The position numbers and the translations under genes are program-made. From positions 97,034 to 161,033 of the forward strand of contig NZ_RYZH01000007.1 of assembly GCF_003977685.1 (NCBI RefSeq): a stretch of DNA of 64,000 nucleotides, in the 5' to 3' direction. Shown here one piece after another: positions 8,893 to 17,718 of the stretch. Source of the stretch: Tautonia sociabilis (GTDB taxonomy: Bacteria > Planctomycetota > Planctomycetia > Isosphaerales > Isosphaeraceae). The notes beneath the pieces were generated by a model. It saw only the letters and a list, made by a program, of their open reading frames with translations. It ran no database searches and was not told the origin of the DNA. Numbering within the stretch: the stretch's first letter is position 1; the number at the start of each line of letters is the position of its first letter.

Positions 8893-11800
8893 GTGACCAG
8901 CGACGAACCGATCGACCCTGGCGCGACGACCGGCGGGCCCGATCCCCAGGAGGCCGGCCCGCTCCCTGCTGCCGGAGACGCCGACGCCATGTCTGATGCC
9001 GATGACGATGCCGCTCGCTCCGCCCTGTTCACCACGATCGCCACGATCGCCGATCTGATCACTCCCGCCCAGAGGGACGCCGCGCTGAGCACCTGGGCCG
9101 CCAACCCGGCTCGGTCGATCGGCGAGGTGTTGCTCGGCCAGGGGGTCCTGGACAAGACCGGCCTCGAGGCCGTCGAGACGATGGTCGAGGCCGTCCTCTC
9201 CCGACATGGCGGCGACCCGTCTCAGAGCCTCCTGGCCCTCTCGACCCCGGAGGACGATCGGCGGGCCGACTCCTCCTCGGTCGTCCCGGCCTCGGCGCCG
9301 GCCGACCCGAATGAGACGACGGTGTCCGGCCTCGATGCCAGGGGAGACGACTCGGACGCCCGGCCGACCGGCCCCCGGTTTCGGTTCCTCCGGCCGCACG
9401 CCCGGGGAGGCCTGGGGGAGGTCCACGTCGCGATGGACGGGGAGCTGGACCGAGAGGTCGCCCTGAAGGAGATCCGGCATCGCTTCGCCGACGACCCCGC
9501 CAGCCGGGCCCGATTCCTCGTCGAGGCGAAGATCACCGGCAACCTGGAACACCCGGGGATCGTGCCGGTCTACGGGCTGGGCCGCCACGCCGACGGCCGG
9601 CCCTACTACGCGATGCGGTTCGTCCGGGGAGAGTCGCTCAAGGACGCCATCGAACGCTTCCACCGCGGCGAGGCCCGTCCGAAGTCGCCGGGAGACCGGG
9701 AGGTACGGCTCCGCAAGCTGATCGTCCGCTTCCTGGCGGTCTGCGACGCGGTCGAGTACGCGCACAGCCGGGGGGTGATCCACCGCGACATCAAGCCGGC
9801 GAACATCCTGCTCGGCCCGTATGGGGAGACGCTGCTCGTCGACTGGGGCCTGGCCAAGCCGATTGGCGCCCCCGGGCGGGAAGAGAGCATCCCGGTCGCC
9901 ACCGGCGAGGGGCCGGAACCGGGTCCCGATCTCGACGCGACCGTGGCCGGGACTCCCCCTCCAACGCCGGTCCTGGCCGTCGGCTCGAACGCCAGCGACC
10001 ACACCCGGCCCGGCTCGGCCGTGGGCACCCCGCACTACATGCCTCCGGAGCAGGCCCGGGGAGAGCTGGACCGGCTGGGGCCGTCGAGCGACGTCTACAG
10101 CCTCGGGGCCACACTCTATGCCCTGATCACCGGCTGCGCCCCGGTCGACGGCCAGGACCTGAAGACGGTGATCGATCGGGTCAAGGCCGGGCAGCTCGTC
10201 CCGGCCCGGGCGCGGGACCGGACGGTCGACCCGGCGCTGGAGGCGATCTGCTCGAAGGCGATGGCCACCGACCCGGGCGACCGCTACCCCTCCGCCCGAG
10301 CCCTGGCCGACGACCTGGAGTGCTGGCTCGCCGACGAGCCCGTCTCCGCCCGCCGAGAGCCGGCCCTGGCCCGGCTCGGCCGCTGGGCAAGGCGACACAA
10401 ACCCTGGGTGGCCGGCGGAGCGGCGGCGCTGCTGGTCGGCCTGGCCAGCCTCGGCCTCGTCGCCAAGGCCCGCCTCGACCGCGAGGCCGCTCGGCTCGAC
10501 CGCGCCAAGGCGCTGGCCGAGGCCCTCGCCTCCAACATGGAGGCCGAACGCGCCCAGGCCCAGGCCAAGGCCGCGGCGCTGGAGACGAGATCGGCCCAAC
10601 AGGCCGAGCGGATGCAGCGCTACTACGCCCTGGTCGACCGCCTCCGTCGCCGGGCCGCCGACCCCCGCCCCGGCTGGACTTTTGACGCCCTGGACGAGCT
10701 CCGCCAGGCCTCCTCGCTCCGGGCCGATGCCGGCGACGACGCCGGGGAAACCCTCCGGACCCTCGCCGCCGCCGCCCTGGCCGACTTCGACGCCCGGCCC
10801 TCGATCCCCCTGTCGCCGGGCCTGAACCCCAGTTGCGTCGCCTTCAGTCCCGACGGCGGCACCATCGCCCTGGGGGAATTCAAGGCGCAGGCCTATCTGA
10901 GCTGCTCAGTCGCCCTGCTCGATCCGGGCTCCGGCTCGGTGTCGCGACGGCTCTCCTTCCCCCCCTCGATCCCCTTCCAGATCCGCTCCCGGGTCCAGGA
11001 CGGCTCCCGTCGGCTCGCCTTCGGCCCGGAAGGCCGCTGGCTGGCCGTGGGCACCCGGAGCGGCATGGTCCACCTCTGGGACCTCTCCCGGGACGCCCCC
11101 CGTCCCCTCCACAGCTGGGAAGCCCATCCCGAGGAAGTCGAGGGCCTCGCCTTCGGCGCCGCTGTCGCCGACGAGGGCCAGGTCCCGGCCCTCTTCTCCT
11201 GCGGCAAGGACGGCTCGCTCCGGCGCTGGTCGCTGGCCGAGGGGAGTCCTCCCCCCGATTCCCCCGCCGACTCGTTCGAGCCCGGCCCTCGCGTGCGAGA
11301 CGTCGCCTTCCACGAGGAGGCCGGCCTGGCCTGCCTCTCGGACGGAACGCTCTACCGCCTCGACCCCGAGACGCTCGACCCCATTGCCGAGTTCCCCGGG
11401 ATCGAGGGGAGCCTGCTGGCCTGGAGCCCCGACGGCCTGACGCTGGCCGCCGGCTCGGGCCGAGAGCTCGTCCTCGTCTCCGCTCAGGACGGCCAAGCCT
11501 TCCGACGCCTGGTCGACCCCGCGATCTCGGCCGCTCACCGGGGATCGCCCAGCGGACTCCGCTTCCACCCGTCAGGCTCGGTCCTGGTCTCGAGCTGCTC
11601 CAGTGACGACGACCGGCGAATCAAGTTCTGGGACACCAGCACCGGACGCCTGCTCGGCTCGCATCACGACGCCGAAGGCGCCGGCTACGGTCCGATCGAC
11701 GTCGCCTTCGACCCCCGGGGCGGTCTCCTGCTGGCGACCAGCCACGACCGGGCGCTGACCTTCGACCTCCGGGAACACCCCGCCTTCGAGGCCGTCGCCC

Positions 11801-12756
11801 TCAGCCCCTCCCCGACCCTCGCGCTGGCGGTTTCGCCCGACGGCCGCGTGTTGGCCCGGCTCAGTCAGGCCGGGGAATCGATCCGGGTGGACGTCCGGGA
11901 GCTCCCGTCCGGAACTCCCCGGTGGTCGGTCGACGCTCCGGCCGACCCGTCGGGCTCGGGGGGCGTTCCCAGCCTCATCTTCGCTCCCGGGGGAGACCGG
12001 CTGGCGAGCTGCGGCGAGGGCCCCGGGGCCTTCCTGTGGGACATCGGCACTCCCGAGCCTTCGAGGATCTTCGAGGTCCCCTCGGCCGGCTCGCTTCGCT
12101 TCTCCGAGGACGGCCGGCGGCTCTGGGCCCTCGTCGACGGGGGAGAGCGGCTCGTCTCCTGGAAGCTCGACGGCGACGGCCGGTCCCTCTCCTGGAGCGA
12201 CACCGCCGCCGCCATCCTTCGGGGGCTCGACGAGCTCACCAGCCTCGAGGTCGCCGACCCCGACCTGCTGGTCGGCGGCCGGGATGGGCTGACCCGAGCC
12301 CTGCGTCGGGAGGGGGACTCGCTCTCCCTGGCCTTCCAGTGGGACCATCACGACGGCCCGGTGAACGCCCTGGCCGTGCTCCCCGGGGTCGGCCTGGCCG
12401 CGGCGGGGACCCTGGGGGGATCGATCATCCTCTTCCGCCCGTCCGACCGCCGGGACGGCTCGACCATCGCCGACGCCCACCCCGAGGGCGTCTCCCGCCT
12501 GGCCTTCGCTCCCGACGGCTCGATCCTCGCCTCGGGAGGGGTCGATGGCCGGGTCCGCCTCTGGAGCCTCAAGGGGGAAACCCTCCAGCCGATCGCCTCG
12601 CTCGGCCCCGCGTCCGGGCCGATCCGGGCGCTGGGGTTCCTCCCCGACGGTTCGTCCCTCGCCGCTTCGGCCGACGGCGAGCGTGCCATCCGGCTCTGGC
12701 GGCTCGACCGGCTCCGAGCCTCCTGGGAAGACCTGGGCCTCGATTTCGGAGACTGA
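8893..12756 (+). CDS. Membrane serine/threonine kinase with C-terminal WD40 repeats
   Basis: Probable Hanks-type signalling kinase of 1287 aa. The GTG start was chosen because CGGAGG at 8879-8884 lies 8 bases upstream; an ATG at 8830 has no such site and one at 8990 is also possible. Order: a short helical N-terminal module; kinase domain with glycine loop (ARGGLGEVHVAMD, about 170-182), Lys192 in VALKEI, catalytic HRDIKPANILL (297-307), DWGLAKP in place of DFG, and GTPHYMPPEQA; one membrane helix (about 505-525, WVAGGAAALLVGLASLGLVA); a coiled-coil linker; then repeated WD-like blades such as WLAVGTRSGMVHLWDLS and LASGGVDGRVRLWSLK. The kinase is inferred to be cytoplasmic with the propeller across the membrane. 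DWG is common in planctomycete kinases. Substrate unknown. Confidence 0.9.
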   Translation: MTSDEPIDPGATTGGPDPQEAGPLPAAGDADAMSDADDDAARSALFTTIATIADLITPAQRDAALSTWAANPARSIGEVLLGQGVLDKTGLEAVETMVEAVLSRHGGDPSQSLLALSTPEDDRRADSSSVVPASAPADPNETTVSGLDARGDDSDARPTGPRFRFLRPHARGGLGEVHVAMDGELDREVALKEIRHRFADDPASRARFLVEAKITGNLEHPGIVPVYGLGRHADGRPYYAMRFVRGESLKDAIERFHRGEARPKSPGDREVRLRKLIVRFLAVCDAVEYAHSRGVIHRDIKPANILLGPYGETLLVDWGLAKPIGAPGREESIPVATGEGPEPGPDLDATVAGTPPPTPVLAVGSNASDHTRPGSAVGTPHYMPPEQARGELDRLGPSSDVYSLGATLYALITGCAPVDGQDLKTVIDRVKAGQLVPARARDRTVDPALEAICSKAMATDPGDRYPSARALADDLECWLADEPVSARREPALARLGRWARRHKPWVAGGAAALLVGLASLGLVAKARLDREAARLDRAKALAEALASNMEAERAQAQAKAAALETRSAQQAERMQRYYALVDRLRRRAADPRPGWTFDALDELRQASSLRADAGDDAGETLRTLAAAALADFDARPSIPLSPGLNPSCVAFSPDGGTIALGEFKAQAYLSCSVALLDPGSGSVSRRLSFPPSIPFQIRSRVQDGSRRLAFGPEGRWLAVGTRSGMVHLWDLSRDAPRPLHSWEAHPEEVEGLAFGAAVADEGQVPALFSCGKDGSLRRWSLAEGSPPPDSPADSFEPGPRVRDVAFHEEAGLACLSDGTLYRLDPETLDPIAEFPGIEGSLLAWSPDGLTLAAGSGRELVLVSAQDGQAFRRLVDPAISAAHRGSPSGLRFHPSGSVLVSSCSSDDDRRIKFWDTSTGRLLGSHHDAEGAGYGPIDVAFDPRGGLLLATSHDRALTFDLREHPAFEAVALSPSPTLALAVSPDGRVLARLSQAGESIRVDVRELPSGTPRWSVDAPADPSGSGGVPSLIFAPGGDRLASCGEGPGAFLWDIGTPEPSRIFEVPSAGSLRFSEDGRRLWALVDGGERLVSWKLDGDGRSLSWSDTAAAILRGLDELTSLEVADPDLLVGGRDGLTRALRREGDSLSLAFQWDHHDGPVNALAVLPGVGLAAAGTLGGSIILFRPSDRRDGSTIADAHPEGVSRLAFAPDGSILASGGVDGRVRLWSLKGETLQPIASLGPASGPIRALGFLPDGSSLAASADGERAIRLWRLDRLRASWEDLGLDFGD

Positions 12757-12987
12757 GCGGTCGGGGGGCCCACCCCCGAGGTCCCCGCAGGCCGCACGGC
12801 TTGCCCCTCCTCCCGACTCGCGGCCGACCGTCACGAGCGGAGCCCGATCCGACACCGCCCCCCCCGCCCGGCTCGGGAGCCGAGCCGTCCTGGCCGATGA
12901 TTGTCCGGCGACAGGATGTTTCGTCCCCGAGGCCGGGCGGTCGGTTCGCCCGCACCGGGACCAGGTCAATCGGAGGAGCGCCGTCCC

Positions 12988-14154
12988 ATGGGCTTCCTGA
13001 ACGGGCGCGTCAGCTACATGCGGTTCCGGGTCGGTGGCGAGTCCCCCTTGCCGATCGACGAGGAGTTGCTCGAGAAGGTCTCCGCGCACGCGATCGGCCG
13101 CCACGGCGACGCCGATCCGACCGACGGGGTCCACTTCGGCTGGTCGGGCGGCAATCACGTCCTCGACATGACCTTCGACCTGGGCAAGAACCTCGTCAAC
13201 GACGCCCTGCACCTGGGCCTCCGCATCGACGCCGACAAGATCCCCGGCGACCTCCTGAAGGCCTACACCCAGATCGAGCTCGACGCCCGGGCCGCCCAGA
13301 ACCCCAGCGGACGCCCCACCAAGGCCCAGCGTGAGGAGGCCAAGGAGGCCGCCAAGGTCCGCGCCGAGGCCGAGGCCGCCGACGGCCGCTACCGCCGCCG
13401 CAAGATGCACCCCATCCTCTGGGACTGCCGCACCAACATCCTCTACGCCGGGTCCGCCTCCAACGCCGTGCTCGACCGCCTGCTCCCCCTCTTCCGGGAC
13501 ACCTTCGACCGCTCGCTGGAGCCCCTCACCGCAGGCGCCCTGGCCTCCTCGATCGCCGCCGAGCTGGGACGGGACGACGCCCTCTCCGACTCCGCCCCCC
13601 TGGCCCTCTTCGGCGACGGCGAGTCGGCCCTCTACTCCTCGATCGCCTGGGCCGAGGCCGACCCGACGAGCAAGGACTACTGGGGCAACGAGTTCCTCCT
13701 CTGGCTCTGGTATACCCTCCAGTACGAGGGAGACGTGCTCACCCTGGCCGACGGCTCCGAGTGCTCGGTCATGATCTCCAAGACCCTGCAGCTCGACTGC
13801 CCCCGGGGCGAGACCGGCCGCGACAGCCTCTCCAACGAGGGGCCGACCCGACTGCCTGAGGCACTCCGCGCCCTCCAGTCGGGCAAGCTCCCCCGCAAGG
13901 CCGGCCTGCTCATCGAGCGGCAAGGGTCCACCTACGACCTGACCATCCAGGCCGAGTCCATGGCCGTCTCGGGCGCCTCGCTCCCCAAGGAAGACGGCGT
14001 CTCCGGCCGAGAGGCCCACGAAGGGCGGATCGACTACCTCCGCCACTTGACCGAGACGCTCGACCTGCTCTACGGCTCCTACGTCCGTCGCCGCCTCGAC
14101 CCGAGCTGGAACGGCGAGCTGGGCCGCATCCGAGACTGGCTCCGAGCGGCCTGA
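12988..14154 (+). CDS. RdgC-like recombination-associated protein
   Basis: The 388-aa product resembles the RdgC family, DNA-binding ring proteins that restrain RecA. Supporting segments are the N-terminus MGFLNGRVSYMRFRV, the central LWDCRTNILYAGSASNAVLDRLLPLF followed by FDRSLEPLTAGALA (an RdgC-type layout), and a conserved FLLWLWY segment. A charged helix with many Lys/Glu/Ala (residues about 110-135) precedes the central domain. The start was set at the ATG preceded by GGAGGAG at 12972-12978; an upstream ATG at 12901 would add a low-complexity tail. Overall similarity to proteobacterial RdgC is weak by eye, so function is inferred. It follows the kinase gene by 231 bases and precedes a tandem repeat. 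Confidence 0.55.
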   Translation: MGFLNGRVSYMRFRVGGESPLPIDEELLEKVSAHAIGRHGDADPTDGVHFGWSGGNHVLDMTFDLGKNLVNDALHLGLRIDADKIPGDLLKAYTQIELDARAAQNPSGRPTKAQREEAKEAAKVRAEAEAADGRYRRRKMHPILWDCRTNILYAGSASNAVLDRLLPLFRDTFDRSLEPLTAGALASSIAAELGRDDALSDSAPLALFGDGESALYSSIAWAEADPTSKDYWGNEFLLWLWYTLQYEGDVLTLADGSECSVMISKTLQLDCPRGETGRDSLSNEGPTRLPEALRALQSGKLPRKAGLLIERQGSTYDLTIQAESMAVSGASLPKEDGVSGREAHEGRIDYLRHLTETLDLLYGSYVRRRLDPSWNGELGRIRDWLRAA

Positions 14155-14220
14155 CACCGGATCGCGTCTCGAGGGAGGCCCGTCGGGGCGGGTCCGGTCC
14201 GGTCCGCTCCGCTCGACTCT

Positions 14221-14430
14221 GCTCGGCTCTGCTCGACTCCCCTCTGCTCCGCTCGGCTCTGCTCGACTCCCCTCTGCTCCGCTCGGCTCTGCTCGACTCC
14301 CCTCTGCTCCGCTCGGCTCTGCTCGACTCCCCTCTGCTCCGCTCGACGCTGCTCGACTCCCCTCTGCTCCGCTCGACGCTGCTCGACTCCCCTCTGCTCC
14401 GCTCGGCTCTGCTCGACTCCCCTCTGCTCT
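14221..14430. repeat. 30-bp tandem repeat, seven full copies
   Basis: Unit GCTCGGCTCTGCTCGACTCC followed by CCTCTGCTCC, repeated head to tail with no spacers. Copies 5 and 6 share GACGCT in place of GGCTCT; degenerate half-units continue to about 14206 and 14445. The unit itself is built from pentamers of the form NCTCN. It lies in the 507-base gap after the RdgC-like gene. The minus strand reads as an artificial Glu/Arg/Ser repeat. Confidence 0.97.
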
Positions 14431-14453
14431 GCTCCACTCTGCGAACCTCCCCC

Positions 14454-14478
14454 GGTCCCCCCCCCCCCCAGGGGGACC
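14454..14478. other. 13-base C tract within a GGTCCCCC/GGGGGACC inverted repeat
   Basis: Thirteen consecutive C residues (14457-14469) are followed by A and GGGGGACC, so the ends can pair as an 8-bp stem. It sits immediately after the tandem repeat. The remainder of the gap to 14661 shows nothing recognisable. Confidence 0.7.
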
Positions 14479-14661
14479 GCCCTTCCCGACGGATCGGGCG
14501 CTGATCTGGCCGGAGCCCTCGGATCGCTGGTGATTCGAGGGCCGGGGCGGGCCGGGGAGGGCCGGATCCTGCCGACCCCGGCCCGCCCGATGCGAGAAGA
14601 TCTGGTTCGAGGGGGAGGCGGCGGGGAGGCACCCTGGCCCACCCTCGGATCGCCGGCCGGG

Positions 14662-15252
14662 TCAATCGGATGATCGATCGCAGCCCGCCGGATCGTCGCC
14701 GGTCGCCGAGGGCTCGCCGGCCTCCTTCCCGTCGGCGGACGGGGCCTGGTCCCCGGGATCGGCCAGGGCCTCGGGCCGCTGCTCGGGCGGACAGGCGTCG
14801 TAGACTCGGTCGCGGAGCCGGGCCCAGTAGGCCCAGTCGTGCGCCTCCAGCACCCGGGCCCGGAACTCGGACGAGAGCCCGTCCTCGGCGGCGGCGAGCG
14901 ACCGGGCCCCCTCCCGGGCGCAGGGCGGATACCACGGCCGTTGCACAGGGTACAGGACCGGCTCGTCGACCACCGTCAGCACCAGCCCGAGCCGTCGTCT
15001 CGACTCCCAGCGGTGCACCCGATCGTGCGGGCAGGGCGCGCCCAGGTCGTCGGCGACCATCGAGATCAGCGACGGGCGCTCCCGGATCGACTCGGCCACC
15101 ACGGCGGAGGCGACTCGGACCCGCTCGATCGTCCGGGAGAGCTGGCAGTCCAGGCAGTCCTCCTCGATCCGGACCGAGTCGACGGCGACGGTCCAGGAAA
15201 CGACGGCGGCCAACCCGACCCCCGCGAGGCTGATCCACGCTCTCTTGGTCAT
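14662..15252 (-). CDS. Membrane-anchored hypothetical protein with a CxxC pair
   Basis: Not recognised. The 196-aa product begins MTKRAWISLAGVGLAAVV, a single N-terminal membrane helix or uncleaved signal, followed by a short extracytoplasmic segment with Cys33-x2-Cys36 (EEDCLDCQLS). The middle contains a His/Cys-bearing stretch (GAPCPHDRVHRWESRRR), then LVLTVVDEPVLYPVQRPWYPPC, and an acidic C-terminal tail rich in Ala/Asp/Gly. The cysteines could bind a metal or form disulfides; this is speculation. The start was placed at the ATG giving the membrane helix; an upstream extension of 96 codons is low-complexity. It is divergent from the cupin gene. Confidence 0.6.
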   Translation of the reverse strand: MTKRAWISLAGVGLAAVVSWTVAVDSVRIEEDCLDCQLSRTIERVRVASAVVAESIRERPSLISMVADDLGAPCPHDRVHRWESRRRLGLVLTVVDEPVLYPVQRPWYPPCAREGARSLAAAEDGLSSEFRARVLEAHDWAYWARLRDRVYDACPPEQRPEALADPGDQAPSADGKEAGEPSATGDDPAGCDRSSD

Positions 15253-15524
15253 CGATCCCGTCCCGTGATCGTTGGCCCCGCCCCACCTCATGCCCCGGGA
15301 GCGTCCCCCGATGGTGATGAGGAAGATGCCGACGCGTCCCGCCAGCCCGATTGTCGCGGCCGAGGCTGGCCGCCGCAATGGCCGGGTGATCGACCGAGTG
15401 ATCGGCCCGGACTGGCGGGGCGACCTGGCCGGCCGTTCTTGGCAGAATCGGAGATCAGGCAGGGCCGGGGCGCAACCTCCTCCCGAACAGTCCCGAGCCC
15501 GCCGAGAATCCCGGGGACTCGCCC

Positions 15525-16025
15525 ATGACGGATGCGCCATCCTGGATCGCCCGACTCGGACTGCAGGACCACCCCGAGGGGGGATTCTTCTCGGAATCCT
15601 ACCGCTCCGCCGACCAGCTCGACGCCGGAATCCTCGGCGGGAGATACGACGGGCCCAGGCCGGTCGCCACGTCGATCTACTTCCTGCTGACCAGCGACTC
15701 CTTCTCGAGCTTGCACCGGCTGAACTCCGACGAGCTGTGGTACTTCCACGCCGGCTCCCCGCTCACGGTCCACGTCATCGACCCCGAGGGGGCCTATCGG
15801 CCGATCAAGGTCGGGCTGAACCTCGACGACGGCCAGCGTCCCCAGGCGGTCGTCCCGGCCGGGAGCTGGTTCGGGGCGACCGTGGACGAGCCCGGCGGCT
15901 TCTCCCTGGTCGGCTGCGCCGTCGCCCCCGGCTTCGCCTTCGCCGACTTCGAGCTCGCCGACCGAGACCAGCTGACCCGAGCCTTCCCCCAGCACGCCGA
16001 GCTGATCGCCCGACTCACCCGATGA
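15525..16025 (+). CDS. Cupin-fold protein of the DUF985 family
   Basis: The 166-aa product matches the DUF985 (cupin_5) pattern. The N-terminal LGLQDHPEGGFFSESYRS is followed by SIYFLLTSDSFSSLHRLNSD, ELWYFHAGSPLTVHVI, a glycine-rich turn with VVPAGSWFGATV, and a final GCAVAPGFAFADFELA. The two cupin motifs place His and Glu where family members bind a small sugar or metal, but the reaction is unknown for most of the family. It is a cytoplasmic stand-alone domain of normal length with no signal peptide. It diverges from the membrane-anchored unknown and converges on the proline-rich repeat gene. No neighbour suggests a pathway. Confidence 0.85.
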   Translation: MTDAPSWIARLGLQDHPEGGFFSESYRSADQLDAGILGGRYDGPRPVATSIYFLLTSDSFSSLHRLNSDELWYFHAGSPLTVHVIDPEGAYRPIKVGLNLDDGQRPQAVVPAGSWFGATVDEPGGFSLVGCAVAPGFAFADFELADRDQLTRAFPQHAELIARLTR

Positions 16026-16525
16026 GCGGCCCGTTCAGGAACCGGCCCCGCCGCTCGGCCCCGGTTTCCCCTCCCAGGTCCTTCCCGGCGGATCGTGCCC
16101 CTCCCGAGCCGGCCGGAACGGAGGGCGCCCCGATCCCAGCCTCCGCGGCCCCTTGCCGGGCAGCGCTCCGATCGGTCCCCTTCTCCTCCCGAGCAGGATC
16201 GACGGATCGGGAGGCCGATCGCCCTCCCCGGGACGAAACCTCGAAAACACTCGGACATCAACATCCGTCCGTCCGTCCGACCATCCCCGAGTCCCCCCCT
16301 GCCCTCCAATCGCCGGCAGCGGAGCGGGGAGAGCGCCCCCTGGATCAACGGGCCGTCCCACTGCTCCGGCTTCGGTGGTCGATCGGCCCGCGTTCCCAAA
16401 CGAACGCGGCCGATGACCCTCGACTGGCGAGGGCCTCGGCCGCGTTGAACGCGAGGCATCACGGTTTGGTCATCCCGGTTTCGATCTCCGGGGCAGCGCG
16501 AGCCCCTCATTCGGGAGCGATCCGA
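16026..16525. other. Spacer between convergent cupin and repeat-protein genes
   Basis: No gene supported. The only clear structure is the branched hairpin at 16403-16446, annotated separately. Confidence 0.5.
16403..16446 (-). terminator. Branched hairpin downstream of the repeat-protein gene
   Basis: An outer 11-bp stem (AACGCGGCCGA at 16403-16413 with TCGGCCGCGTT at 16436-16446) encloses an inner 6-bp stem (CCCTCG, loop ACTGG, CGAGGG). It lies about 80 bases past the stop of the minus-strand gene; there is only a short AT-richer run after it. Confidence 0.45.
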
Positions 16526-17155
16526 TTACCACCCCTTGCCCGGCGCCTGCGGGGCCGCCTTGACCGGCGCCTGCGGGGCCGGAGCGACCTTCACCGGGGC
16601 CTGCGGGGCCGGCATCACCTTCTGCGGAGCCGGAGCGACCTTCGCGGGCGCCTGCGGGGCCGGGGCGACCTTGGCCGGAGCCTGGGGCGCGGGAGCGACC
16701 TTGGCCGGAGCCTGGGGCGCGGGAGCGACCTTGGCCGGAGCCTGGGGCGCGGGAGCGACCTTGGCCGGAGCCTGCGGGGCCGGAGCGACCTTGGCCGGAG
16801 CCTGCGGGGCCGGCATCACCTTCTGCGGGGCCGGGGCGACCTTCGCGGGCGCCTGCGGGGCCGGCATCACCTTCTGCGGGGCCGGGAGGACCTTCGCCGG
16901 AGCCTGGGGAGCGGGAGCGACCTTGGCCGGGGCCTGGGGCGCCGGGGCGACCTTGGCCGGGGCCTGCGGGGCCGGCATCACCTTCTGCGGAGCCGGGGCG
17001 ACCTTCGCCGGGGCCTGCGGGGCCGGCATCACCTTGGCGGGCGCCTGGGGCGCCGGGGTGACCTGAGCGCTGGCGTACACCATATCCTTATGGTGATCGC
17101 CGTGCCCGGTCCCCACGTTGCTCAATGCAAGTGTCAGGACCAAAGCCTTGGTCAT
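16526..17155 (-). CDS. Secreted Pro/Ala/Gln/Lys-rich decamer-repeat protein
   Basis: Function unknown. The 209-aa product has a short N-terminal export signal (MTKALVLTLALSNVGTG), a small His-rich stretch (GHGDHHKDM) and a likely signal-peptidase site after YASA. The rest is 14 copies of a ten-residue unit, consensus APAPQAPAKV, interrupted by four seven-residue units of the type PAPQKVM. It ends in APGKGW. The regular lysine every ten residues in an extended, polyproline-like chain gives a highly basic, unstructured polymer without cysteine. Such chains often cross-link, bind polyanions or span cell walls; none of this can be shown here. It is divergent from the transglutaminase-like gene, which is notable because the repeat supplies both Gln and Lys. 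Confidence 0.75.
   Translation of the reverse strand: MTKALVLTLALSNVGTGHGDHHKDMVYASAQVTPAPQAPAKVMPAPQAPAKVAPAPQKVMPAPQAPAKVAPAPQAPAKVAPAPQAPAKVLPAPQKVMPAPQAPAKVAPAPQKVMPAPQAPAKVAPAPQAPAKVAPAPQAPAKVAPAPQAPAKVAPAPQAPAKVAPAPQAPAKVAPAPQKVMPAPQAPVKVAPAPQAPVKAAPQAPGKGW
16559..17059 (-). repeat. 30-nt coding repeat (14 units) with 21-nt variants
   Basis: The decamer units are encoded by 30-nt repeats of nearly identical DNA; four 21-nt units encode PAPQKVM-type heptamers. High nucleotide identity between units indicates recent expansion or ongoing recombination. Confidence 0.92.
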
Positions 17156-17718
17156 CGGGATATCCTCGAGGCTTGGAGAATCGGGTCGTTCGCCCCGATC
17201 GACGTCTCGATCGGTGACGGTGAACAGTCCCCCGACCCCTGGGGCGCCCGACCGTCCCGGTCGGGACTCGACGGCACCTCGGCCTGGCCGATCCTTCCGT
17301 GGCACGGCGGGACAAGGGCCCCTTCGGCCAAGGTGTCGTCGGGCTCCTCGGCGTCTCCGGCCTCGGAACCCTTCGGGGGGGACGGTGAGGGAGGCGAGGG
17401 CTCGGCTCGTGTCCACCGGCCGCGCCGATCCCGCACTCGGGGTGGCATTCTGGGTATCGGTCGCACCCCCCCGGGGGATGAAGGTTTTCGCGAGCCGGGG
17501 CGGGATGGCAAGCAGACGGACTCTAGGGGGTTTAACGAACCTCGGAGGCCCGCGGCAGCGGGGGACTCAATCTGCATCGACCCCTCGGATCGGGGCGGCC
17601 GAAACCACTGGGGCACGGCTCGCCGAAGCAGCGCCCCCCCGAGCCCGGGATGGATCCCGCGCGGCGGGGCTTGAGGACAGGGCGACACAATCCAACGTCG
17701 GGAATGACTGGAGGCAAC
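17156..17718. other. Divergent intergenic region
   Basis: Lies between the outward-facing repeat-protein and transglutaminase-like genes, so it should hold both promoters. No convincing -35/-10 pair was seen by eye, and no small gene shows the expected codon bias. Confidence 0.45.

Noticed and set aside
7753..14157. Very long minus-strand frames opposite thrS, the kinase and the RdgC-like gene
   Set aside because: Shadow frames caused by high GC; they contain no domain, and the opposite strand has clear family motifs throughout.
14206..14445. Possible CRISPR array
   Set aside because: The 30-bp units abut each other directly with no unique spacers, and there are no cas genes in the window.
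13910..15286. Long minus-strand frame reading GESSRAERSR repeats
   Set aside because: It is the translation of the tandem DNA repeat plus the antisense of the RdgC-like gene and shows no real protein character.
16536..17066. Plus-strand Gly/Ala/Cys/Thr repeat frame
   Set aside because: Antisense of the decamer-repeat gene; only the minus strand has a signal peptide and proper start.
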